From: Desulfobulbaceae bacterium
Lineage (GTDB): Bacteria; Desulfobacterota; Desulfobulbia; Desulfobulbales; VMSU01
Assembly (NCBI GenBank): GCA_013792005.1
Contig: VMSU01000223.1
Span: 1 to 45,906, forward strand
DNA: 45,906 nucleotides
Direction: 5' to 3'
The notes beneath the pieces were generated by a model. The model saw only the letters and a program-made list of their open reading frames with translations. It had not been told where the DNA came from and made no database searches. Within the stretch, counting starts at the first letter, position 1. Every line of letters starts with the position of its first letter. Positions 16,394 to 23,156 of this stretch are shown in pieces. Both the position numbers and the translations under genes were made by a program.

Positions 16394-17664
16394 TTTTTCA
16401 CTCCCTTATGATACTTACGTGTCCGAATCGACTCCAGAAATGCCTCAACCCGAGTAGAGAGCTGACCCATATCCTCAGGGCTGTAATCGGTCTCCACGTA
16501 AAGCATAGGTACCCCCTTTTGGGCCAACCCGGCTCCAATTTGCCGCTGTTCAAGTTCATAGGGGAGGCACCCGGAAAAGGCCTGATAGATGACGCCGTCC
16601 ACCTGATAATCATCGGCAAGGGTAAGGAGGCGACGCTCCCGGTCACGGTTATCAGCCAGACACGGACAGGTGCAGGGTTTAAGTGCACGATCGGCAAGAG
16701 CCGGGATCATGTCGGCAAGCGTGCCCTCGCCAATAATCGCCTGATCGTGCAGGAGCCGGGCCGAGGAGCAAAGTTCATCGGCAACAATCACCGCCCCTGC
16801 CTCTTCCACCAGCACCGGCACCTTGAGGTTAGGAAAAATCGGCGGCGAGCCGGTAAAGAGGATGCGAGGCGCCTGCCGTGCGCCTGCCCCTTGACCGCGT
16901 GCAACCCTGGCCTCAAGTTCCATACAAAGCGTTGCCACAGCCTGACGCCAGCAATTGATATCATCAAAAAAATAACTGTTGGCAACAAGCAGCAGATCCT
17001 TGCCAGCCAAGGGTGCGGGCTGGCTGCACTGCAAGGCATACAGCTGCTGGAATACCCGGCTGGCCTGAGAACGTTCGAGAATTGCGGCCTGGACTGATTT
17101 ACGGTTAAGCCGAACGCCTGTCCATTTCTCAAGGGTAAGAGCCAATTCCTTTACCGACTCCTGCCAGTAGAAACGCGCCCCTTCCGAGTCCTTCACCGGC
17201 GGCATCTCAAGGAGATGGACGGGATACCCGTGACTGGCGAGCAGAGAGGCCATCTTCCGCTTTTGATCACAGGTGGTTGGCACCACAATACCGCAAAGGT
17301 CTTCGAGCTGACCTCCTGACTCAAGCATCCCGAGGGTGGCCTTGACCAAGGGGCAGGATTTGGCCGGCATAATCTCAGCGCCCACCGACTCGTGGGCCTG
17401 AGCGCCGCTACAAAGACGCACCGGACGGGCGCCACAAGCACGGATCAGCTCCTCGGGCACCTGCACGCAGAGGGTACCAACCGCCTTTCCTTTTCCTGAC
17501 GGCCGGCTCTCACCTTTTCCCCGGGAGCGGAAAAGATCATAAAAATATCCCATGGCCACCGGATTGTCAGGAAACCCCTCGATCCTGCGCAACATCTCCT
17601 CACTCTCCATGGCAAGGTGGAGGGCAGCTGTGCGACTGACCCGCGCTTTTCGATCAGTGCTCAT
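16390..17664 (-). CDS. Double-cubane-cluster reductase-type protein (HgdB/BcrB/YjiM family)
   Basis: This 424-residue single-chain protein is homologous to the D component of 2-hydroxyacyl-CoA dehydratases. It fits the double-cubane-cluster ([8Fe-9S]) subgroup, in which one polypeptide replaces the two dehydratase subunits. Visible family motifs are CVQVPEELIRACGARPVRLC (Cys66, 77, 85), SCPLVKATLG (Cys104), VVPTTCDQKRKM (Cys132), ILFTGSPPIFPN, VADELCSSAR, CTCPC, AFSGCLPYE and YVETDYSPEDMGQ. Known members reduce small molecules such as acetylene in vitro; physiological substrates are unknown. The ATG at 17664 has GGAGAGGG just upstream and overlaps the preceding stop by 11 bases. Genes for uptake and electron transfer on both sides suggest its substrate is imported. 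Confidence 0.87.
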   Translation of the reverse strand: MSTDRKARVSRTAALHLAMESEEMLRRIEGFPDNPVAMGYFYDLFRSRGKGESRPSGKGKAVGTLCVQVPEELIRACGARPVRLCSGAQAHESVGAEIMPAKSCPLVKATLGMLESGGQLEDLCGIVVPTTCDQKRKMASLLASHGYPVHLLEMPPVKDSEGARFYWQESVKELALTLEKWTGVRLNRKSVQAAILERSQASRVFQQLYALQCSQPAPLAGKDLLLVANSYFFDDINCWRQAVATLCMELEARVARGQGAGARQAPRILFTGSPPIFPNLKVPVLVEEAGAVIVADELCSSARLLHDQAIIGEGTLADMIPALADRALKPCTCPCLADNRDRERRLLTLADDYQVDGVIYQAFSGCLPYELEQRQIGAGLAQKGVPMLYVETDYSPEDMGQLSTRVEAFLESIRTRKYHKGVKK

Positions 17665-18643
17665 GACCCTCTCCATCCTGTCTGCGAAAAAAACCTGTGG
17701 CAGTGGAGGTATAGACCGGCGCCCCGAGGAAGCGCACCTGCAGGCAGCGATCCTCAGGACAGACTTCAACACACTTAAAACACATCATACAGTCATCCTT
17801 TACAATATTGCGGCTTACAACATCATCGGCAATGGCATGGATACCAACATCGCAGGCCCGGAAACAGTTGCCGCAACGGGTGCATCTGCCTCCATCCTTA
17901 ACCAGCCGCAGAAGTCCCAATTTGGTGAAAATGTAGTGAAAGGCGCTCATCGGGCAGAAAAGGCAGAAGAAACGGCGTTTCACAAAGGAACCAACAAAAA
18001 AGAGTCCGGTCACCACCATCCCGAGGGCAGTCAACACCAGTTTAGTCTTCGAACTGAAATCAATCACCAACTGCGACAAGTCGCCGGTAAAAAGCGGCAA
18101 CACTGTCCGACCTGGACAGATCATACAGAAGGGAACTTCAAAATCGTGGTTGAGCTTCGGTAGACCGGCTATCGAGTTACCCATGGCCATGGGCAGCATG
18201 ATAAGCAGGGCAAGCAGCAGATACTTGATCTTCTTAAGACGAGTGAAGACGGACGGGGCAAAGGCACCATAGCGGATACCCATTTTTTTCCTTAGAATGG
18301 TGAGCCAGTCCTGCAGAGTCCCAAGCGGACAGGCAAAGCCGCACCACGCCTTATTCAAGATGAGGAAAAACCCGACAAAGGTGGCAAGCCCTACCAATAC
18401 GCCAATCCCACGCCCTGAGAAGAGCTGAGCATAGGGCAACGCCATTTGATGCTGAAACCCCATGAGATAGCACGAGCCCCCTCGTTCTTGATCGAAGACG
18501 CAGGCGAAGGTAGGCAGCTGGTTGCCGAGGTTGATTGCCACCATGCCCCCAAACACAAGAAGCAGGAAAAATACGATCTGAACCCACCGCCGAAGCCATG
18601 AGACGCTGCCGTTATCCAGCCGTTGACAAATACTACTCTTCAT
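17654..18643 (-). CDS. NapH/CcoG-like membrane polyferredoxin
   Basis: This 329-residue protein has about four membrane helices (19-39, 79-98, 139-156, 199-222), two cytoplasmic-type Cys motifs (WCGFACPLG near 101 and FCLFCPMS near 227) and two C-terminal [4Fe-4S] ferredoxin motifs (Cys254/257/260/264 and Cys285/288/291/295). The pattern is that of NapH/MauN/NosR-type proteins, which pass electrons between the quinone pool and other carriers. It lies between the periplasmic His-rich protein and the double-cubane reductase, so it may carry electrons for this system. The direction is unknown. The ATG at 18643 overlaps the upstream stop by 11 bases; an upstream in-frame start adding 26 residues looks spurious. 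Confidence 0.85.
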   Translation of the reverse strand: MKSSICQRLDNGSVSWLRRWVQIVFFLLLVFGGMVAINLGNQLPTFACVFDQERGGSCYLMGFQHQMALPYAQLFSGRGIGVLVGLATFVGFFLILNKAWCGFACPLGTLQDWLTILRKKMGIRYGAFAPSVFTRLKKIKYLLLALLIMLPMAMGNSIAGLPKLNHDFEVPFCMICPGRTVLPLFTGDLSQLVIDFSSKTKLVLTALGMVVTGLFFVGSFVKRRFFCLFCPMSAFHYIFTKLGLLRLVKDGGRCTRCGNCFRACDVGIHAIADDVVSRNIVKDDCMMCFKCVEVCPEDRCLQVRFLGAPVYTSTATGFFRRQDGEGHEH

Positions 18644-19736
18644 CAAAGACGATCTCTCGCCGCGGCCGCCGCCGGCGTTCTCGGTGGATATAGATCCCAA
18701 GACCGGACACGGCCATGGCAACGGTTACGATCAGCAACCCGTAGACTAACGAGGTGTACTCACGACGGGCAGGATTATAGCGCCAGGGAAAGGTAGAAAC
18801 CATCTCGACGCGGCGATAATCCAGCCCATTGAAGGACCCGACCTGGTCAACCGCGTAACGGGCCTCGATCCGCACCTCGCCGAGCTGATTACGCTCAAAG
18901 AGAGACCAAGAAGCAGGGTAATAGTCGCGAATCAGCTGTACCGCAGCATGACCATCAGCATCAGTGGTCACCTCACGGCTCCACCCCTTCTCCGAGGTCA
19001 CCCTGACCGTTGCGAAAGGAGCGGGCTTGCCTTGATAGAGGACGTCAAGTGCAAGCATATCGCCCGACATGAGTCGCGAATGAAAATTACCATCCCAAAG
19101 GTCCCGGACCACTATCTCGAAGGGCACCACAAGGCAACTGCGGGGGGCAATACGCTCAGAATCAAATTTATGATCATGCCCCCACCCACAGTTATGGTGC
19201 AAGGTACACCATTTGGCAGTGCGCAGGACCAAGATATCTCCTTTCACCTGGCTCTCCACGACATAAACGTTGTTCGGTCCGTGCATCGGCCCTTCCCCCA
19301 TCGAGGCAGGAAAACTAATCTTCACATTTCCCGCCTCTTGGGCGGGCTCGACCGGCATCACCGATCCGTCTGCCTTCTGAACCAGAGCGTTTACCGTCGC
19401 ACCACTTCCCAACGGCGATTTGAGATAGTAGGTGCGCACCGGCAAGGGCCGATGTCCTGACTCAAACCGCTCCGGTTTTCCACCAGCGCCGTGCCAGTGT
19501 CCACCGGAAGCACTCTTGGCCTTACCGGCGGACTCACCCTTGACTTCTGTCTCCCGAGACGGCTTCTGCTCTTCTTTCTTTCCCCCTTTCGCTATCGGGG
19601 AGCCTGCCGCCTTGCCGCCATTCGGAGCAAGGCCCAACCACAGAGGCTGAACTGCCGCAACGGCACTCCCGGAGCAACAAAGAGCACTCGCTGTGACCGC
19701 CACAAGGAATAATCTCGTAACCAATCGAAATTGCAT
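18633..19736 (-). CDS. His-rich, membrane-anchored periplasmic protein of unknown function
   Basis: This 367-residue protein has a clear signal peptide (MQFRLVTRLFLVAVTASALC, cleavage near residue 27), a low-complexity Lys/Gly/Glu linker (about 40-78), a periplasmic domain, and one C-terminal membrane helix (about 325-350) followed by a very basic tail. Candidate metal ligands are HWHGAGG (80-86) and LHHNCGWGHDH (179-189). The middle part (DMLALDVLYQGKPAPFATVR, then TDADGHAAVQLI) resembles the beta-sandwich of DUF4198/NikM-like proteins linked to nickel or cobalt uptake, though that similarity is weak. It sits right after the receptor, as expected for a periplasmic binding or hand-over partner. 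The ATG at 19736 gives the best signal peptide; a GTG at 19763 is possible. Confidence 0.72.
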   Translation of the reverse strand: MQFRLVTRLFLVAVTASALCCSGSAVAAVQPLWLGLAPNGGKAAGSPIAKGGKKEEQKPSRETEVKGESAGKAKSASGGHWHGAGGKPERFESGHRPLPVRTYYLKSPLGSGATVNALVQKADGSVMPVEPAQEAGNVKISFPASMGEGPMHGPNNVYVVESQVKGDILVLRTAKWCTLHHNCGWGHDHKFDSERIAPRSCLVVPFEIVVRDLWDGNFHSRLMSGDMLALDVLYQGKPAPFATVRVTSEKGWSREVTTDADGHAAVQLIRDYYPASWSLFERNQLGEVRIEARYAVDQVGSFNGLDYRRVEMVSTFPWRYNPARREYTSLVYGLLIVTVAMAVSGLGIYIHRERRRRPRREIVFDEE

Positions 19737-19766
19737 GATTAAGTCATCCACCACCCCTGCCACCGG

Positions 19767-21872
19767 TTAGAACCGGTAGACCACGCGAGCCATGAGAGAG
19801 CGTGGGGCTGCAGGTCGATACAACACTTTGCCTGCGGTGTCCTTAGTTGTTTCCACCGAATAGAGATCATCAAAGACATTGTCGACATTGACCGTAAAAT
19901 CCCATCCCCCTGTTTCAAATCCAAGCATCAGACCGGTTACGAAATCGTAGCCCGCGTATTTTTCGGTATTGGCATTATCCATGTAATACTCGCCCCAGCT
20001 CTGAGACTGAACTTTGGCCTTGAAGCCACAGGCATGATGATAACCAAGGGAAAGAGAGTACTGATTGGTGGGGATGTACGGCAAGGTGTTCCCGGTACGG
20101 TCGACATCAATAACCTTAGCCCCGATCCGGACAGGTTCAGAAAACTCATCAAAGGTATAATCGGTGTAGGAGTAGTTGGCTCCAAGATCAAAGCCACGTG
20201 GAAGTGTGAATGTGGCGGCAGCCTCGAATCCTTTCTTCTCGGTCTTTCCGGCGTTGACATAGCTCGTATTGTTATTTTCCCCCACCACCTTTACCACCTC
20301 GTCCGTCACCGGCGAAAAGTAGACCGAGGTATCAATCGCTAAGATGCCGCGCTTGGCCTTCAGGCCCAGTTCATAGCTCTGCACCTTGACCAACGATAGG
20401 TCGGGATTGTCGGTGAGTTCACTATCGGTCGGAGTCTGAATGCCGGTAGAGGCATTGGTGAAAAGATTGGTGTCGGGCGCCACTTCCCAGGAGACGCCGA
20501 TCCGGGGCGAGATTGCCTCGTAGGTCTTTTCGACGGAGAGGTTCGTGCCCAGGGCGTTGTAGGCTGTGTAGCTCCCCTTAGCATAATCATACTCACTCCA
20601 GATGGTCCCTTCGGTGTCGAAGTCCACCTTGTCATAGCGCACACCAACGTCAACCAGCCATTTCTCGGCCGGCCGCAACGATTCCTGAATATAGGCGCCC
20701 CAGAGCAAGGTCTGTCTAGTATTCTTCTCGGACAGAACACCCTTCCTGTCAGAAAGCACCGCAGCGATCCGGGTGGTAGGAAAAATTGTAGTATAATCTG
20801 CGTACTGGAAGTAGTCGGTATCGGAATCGTCAAAACGGACAGTTACCCCACCGGTTGCCACCCCCTCACGACTGAACATCGTATGTTTGTAGTTGAGCTG
20901 AAGGTCAGTGCCGATGCTGTTGGTATCCGAATCATTGATACGGCCTGTCACTGGGTGGTTATGGGTCCAATGGTTGAAGAAAAGGATCGGGACGATCTCG
21001 AAATCGCCAAACTCCTTGTTCACTTTACTGCTCACAAAAACCGAGTCGGAATAACGCCCTGAGTACTGCCACGGCCCGTCGTCTTCCATTGCCTCGCCAG
21101 TTTGAAGATAGCTCTCATACTGCTGTTGGTTGAGCGCGCTCGGCAATTGTAAGTTCGCGTCGGAATAGCTGATCCGTGTTGACCATGAGGCGCCGTCCTC
21201 AAGGACCATGGTTGGACTTAAAGAAAACTGGGTAGTATCAAACTCATTCCGCCGTCGCCACGAGTTCTCCGACTCCCGCCGACTGCCACTTGCCGAATAG
21301 AACCACTTGTCCCCCACAGCGCCGTTATAAGAGAGATGAAAATTTTCAGTATCCTCGGTCCCAAAGCCAACCTTGGCAATCCCTCCCTGTTCCTTGAGCG
21401 GATCTTTAGAGATGATATTGATCACCCCCCCTGCTGCGTTGGCGCCCCAGAGAGTGGAGTTGGGGCCCTTGACGACCTCGATTCGGTCGATCAGTTGGGT
21501 ATCAATGAAATCAAGGCGGGTAAAGCTGTCCGGGTCGGTAATCGGCACCCCGTCCAAGAGCACCATGATCTCACGGATACCGTAACTGGCCTTAAGGCCG
21601 GCGCCACGAATCATCAATCGCGAGTCATACCCCTGGTTTTTGGTGTCGATCAAGACCCCAGGAGTACCCGTGAGGGCATCTTTCAAGTTGAACATCTTTG
21701 AATCCTTGATCTCATCCTGCCCGACCACAGTAATAGAAGCCGGCACCTCGGCACTCTCTCTCTCAAGCCGAGTAGCTGTCACACTGATTGCATCCAGCTG
21801 CTGCGTCACCTCAGCAGCGGAGGCAGGAGCTGCGAACAGTGCTGCAGCCCCAATAATTCCGACAATCTTCAC
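19767..21872 (-). CDS. TonB-dependent outer-membrane receptor
   Basis: This 701-residue protein has a signal peptide (cleavage near residue 20), a TonB-box-like stretch (ISVTATRLE, about 29-37), a plug domain (about 40-150; LTGTPGVLID, IMVLLDGVPITD, IEVVKGPNSTLWGANAAGGVINI) and a beta-barrel ending in the terminal Phe of outer-membrane proteins (ARVVYRF). There is no N-terminal signalling extension, so it is not a FecA-type transducer. The ligand cannot be read from sequence; iron chelates, corrinoids, nickel/cobalt complexes or other compounds are all possible. It starts with GTG with GAGGAG seven bases upstream, and is the first gene of the nine-gene cluster. Confidence 0.93.
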   Translation of the reverse strand: MKIVGIIGAAALFAAPASAAEVTQQLDAISVTATRLERESAEVPASITVVGQDEIKDSKMFNLKDALTGTPGVLIDTKNQGYDSRLMIRGAGLKASYGIREIMVLLDGVPITDPDSFTRLDFIDTQLIDRIEVVKGPNSTLWGANAAGGVINIISKDPLKEQGGIAKVGFGTEDTENFHLSYNGAVGDKWFYSASGSRRESENSWRRRNEFDTTQFSLSPTMVLEDGASWSTRISYSDANLQLPSALNQQQYESYLQTGEAMEDDGPWQYSGRYSDSVFVSSKVNKEFGDFEIVPILFFNHWTHNHPVTGRINDSDTNSIGTDLQLNYKHTMFSREGVATGGVTVRFDDSDTDYFQYADYTTIFPTTRIAAVLSDRKGVLSEKNTRQTLLWGAYIQESLRPAEKWLVDVGVRYDKVDFDTEGTIWSEYDYAKGSYTAYNALGTNLSVEKTYEAISPRIGVSWEVAPDTNLFTNASTGIQTPTDSELTDNPDLSLVKVQSYELGLKAKRGILAIDTSVYFSPVTDEVVKVVGENNNTSYVNAGKTEKKGFEAAATFTLPRGFDLGANYSYTDYTFDEFSEPVRIGAKVIDVDRTGNTLPYIPTNQYSLSLGYHHACGFKAKVQSQSWGEYYMDNANTEKYAGYDFVTGLMLGFETGGWDFTVNVDNVFDDLYSVETTKDTAGKVLYRPAAPRSLMARVVYRF

Positions 21873-21927
21873 ATTTCTCTCCTCAGTTTAACTCTGCTCC
21901 ACAATTAAAGCTGCCCACGACATTTTC

Positions 21928-21975
21928 GTAAGATGGACATTATCCTTTACCACATAGTAAGATGGTTGTTACCAC
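21928..21975. repeat. Tandem GTAAGATGG...TTACCAC motifs in the receptor leader
   Basis: On the plus strand GTAAGATGG occurs at 21928-21936 and 21957-21965, and TTACCAC at 21947-21953 and 21969-21975. This makes two copies of a unit whose ends are GTAA and TTAC. In the minus-strand transcript each copy could fold into a small hairpin, and the second also contains the nested GGA/TCC pairing around TAATG. The motifs lie 56-103 bases upstream of the receptor start, inside the predicted leader. They could be regulator sites or part of a leader RNA. I do not recognise a known riboswitch. Confidence 0.5.
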
Positions 21976-22106
21976 GGACTATCCTTCTTGAAAACGTGGC
22001 ATATTGTCGCAAGCGCTTTACGATCAGAGGAGAAAAGTGAAGCTGATACCCCCATTTAAAGATATTCGCTGCTGGAGAAATGATCTTTTACGAGCGCCGA
22101 TATCAA

Positions 22107-22136
22107 ATTAAAAAACAGCCGCTCGAAGAGTGTCAA
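22107..22136 (-). promoter_or_regulatory. Candidate promoter of the nine-gene TonB/double-cubane cluster
   Basis: On the minus strand a perfect TTGACA (22136-22131) and TTTAAT (22112-22107, five of six matches to TATAAT) are 18 bases apart. Transcription from here would start near 22100 and leave a leader of about 230 nt before the receptor GTG at 21872. The leader contains the tandem motifs at 21928-21975 and a CCACG/CGTGG stem. No other equally good promoter was seen between this gene and the plus-strand gene at 22467. Confidence 0.5.
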
Positions 22137-22227
22137 CCGGTCCAAGCCCCTATAATGAAGACCCTGGACACCCTCCCCTGCTTTTACGATTGAAAGATTA
22201 TCGAACCTTGAACAGCGTAGTCGCACA

Positions 22228-22272
22228 TTGCAAGATTGCACTCATGCAATCCTCTTAATTGCAGAATTGCAA
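22228..22272. promoter_or_regulatory. Cluster of five TGCA-centred motifs, operator-like
   Basis: Within 45 bases there are five TGCA cores at 22229, 22237, 22245, 22260 and 22268. They include the perfect inverted repeat GATTGCA-CTCA-TGCAATC (22234-22251) and two flanking TTGCAA hexamers. Regular repetition of a short palindromic core suggests a multi-site operator. It lies upstream of the candidate receptor promoter (minus strand) and about 195 bases upstream of the gene at 22467 (plus strand), so it could serve either. No regulator gene is adjacent. Confidence 0.4.
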
Positions 22273-22466
22273 CAACCAACAAGATGATGACGCTTGGCTT
22301 GCCAGCGTCTAAAGCTTAGTTTCGCCACCAAACCCCCTGCCAGCATTGATCATTTCCTGTTTTGTGATTCATGGCACCATCCTTGCTATTACCTGAAGTC
22401 AACGGAACAGAGAGAGATTAAGAGACGCATTTACGAATAGACAACACATAAACCAGGAGGTGTGCC

Positions 22467-22928
22467 ATGAACAAGAACGAAACCACCCAAACAATGTCTG
22501 CAGAGAAAAAAACGGCCATATGTATCGTGATGTCAATGTTCTATTTCGCTATGCTGGCCTATCCTTTTGGTGTGGCCATGGAAGGATTTGTCTGGCAGAA
22601 GGCGATGATTGCCGGTGTTATTTTCTTCGCCATCTCTATCCCGGCGTGGATTGTCAATTTGAAACGTGAATTTTATGATCATGCGCTCGTCCAAGACACT
22701 GTTAAAGATACGAATGAGAGCTTTGCCACTACCTCAAGCATGAACTTTAACAACATTGCGCAAATGGCCCAGAGGAGAAACTGGCTGACTGCTGAGGAAA
22801 TCAACCAGATCCGCTTTTGCCTGGAAGGTGAGCAGGATAGTACCTTCGATCAAGTTGCGATTAAGCGGAATTACCTTTCCAAACAACAGGTTGAAACCTT
22901 ATTGGCCACTCAATCCGCCAATGTCTGA
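22467..22928 (+). CDS. Two-helix membrane protein of unknown function
   Basis: This 153-residue protein is not recognised. It has a hydrophilic N-terminus, two membrane helices (about 18-38 and 46-65), a short linker and a C-terminal helical region (about 95-150). That last region (RRNWLTAEEINQIRFCLEG followed by YLSKQQVETLLATQ) resembles the short paired-helix repeats at the N-termini of GspE/PilB-type ATPases, but this is a loose impression. The start is well supported by AGGAGGT six bases upstream. It is a single-gene unit: the upstream neighbour is divergent, and a strong hairpin follows the stop. Confidence 0.7.
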   Translation: MNKNETTQTMSAEKKTAICIVMSMFYFAMLAYPFGVAMEGFVWQKAMIAGVIFFAISIPAWIVNLKREFYDHALVQDTVKDTNESFATTSSMNFNNIAQMAQRRNWLTAEEINQIRFCLEGEQDSTFDQVAIKRNYLSKQQVETLLATQSANV

Positions 22929-22973
22929 GTAAGAGACCGTTTATCGACACCTAACGAACATACATAAGAAATA

Positions 22974-23014
22974 AGAATGGGGCAGGACAATGTATAATTG
23001 TCCTGCCCCATTCT
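22974..23014. terminator. Strong hairpin terminator between convergent genes
   Basis: An 18-bp perfect inverted repeat (AGAATGGGGCAGGACAAT, 22974-22991, and its complement 22997-23014) with a five-base loop lies 45 bases after the stop at 22928. On the minus strand it is followed by a T-rich stretch (TTATTTCTTATG) and on the plus strand by a short one, so it could stop transcription from both sides. Confidence 0.75.
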
Positions 23015-23068
23015 ATTGGTGACGCCATCAAGAGGATGGCCTACAATGGAACCTCCATTTCAGATGCA

Positions 23069-23130
23069 ATAAAAAAAATTGCCCAACCAGACGCCTGGGA
23101 GTGAATGCGGTGAACTTTTGCAGAGTTCAC
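23069..23130 (-). terminator. Candidate terminator after the carboxylase alpha gene
   Basis: Downstream of the stop at 23157 on the minus strand there is a GTGAACT/AGTTCAC stem (23110-23130). It is followed by a small CCAG/CTGG hairpin and then an eight-base T run (complement of 23071-23078). This would end the long propionate gene run ahead of the stronger hairpin at 22974-23014. Confidence 0.45.
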
Positions 23131-23156
23131 GCGAACAACTCCTTAGCCGCACCCTC

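Noticed and set aside
16390-17664. True 2-hydroxyacyl-CoA dehydratase (amino-acid fermentation)
   Set aside because: There is only one D-component-like chain, with no second dehydratase subunit, CoA-transferase or acyl-CoA dehydrogenase nearby. The motif set fits the double-cubane class better.
21873-22130. Cobalamin, FMN, TPP or NiCo riboswitch before the TonB-dependent receptor
   Set aside because: No B12-box or other signature motif is recognisable by eye. It is kept only as an unassigned structured leader.
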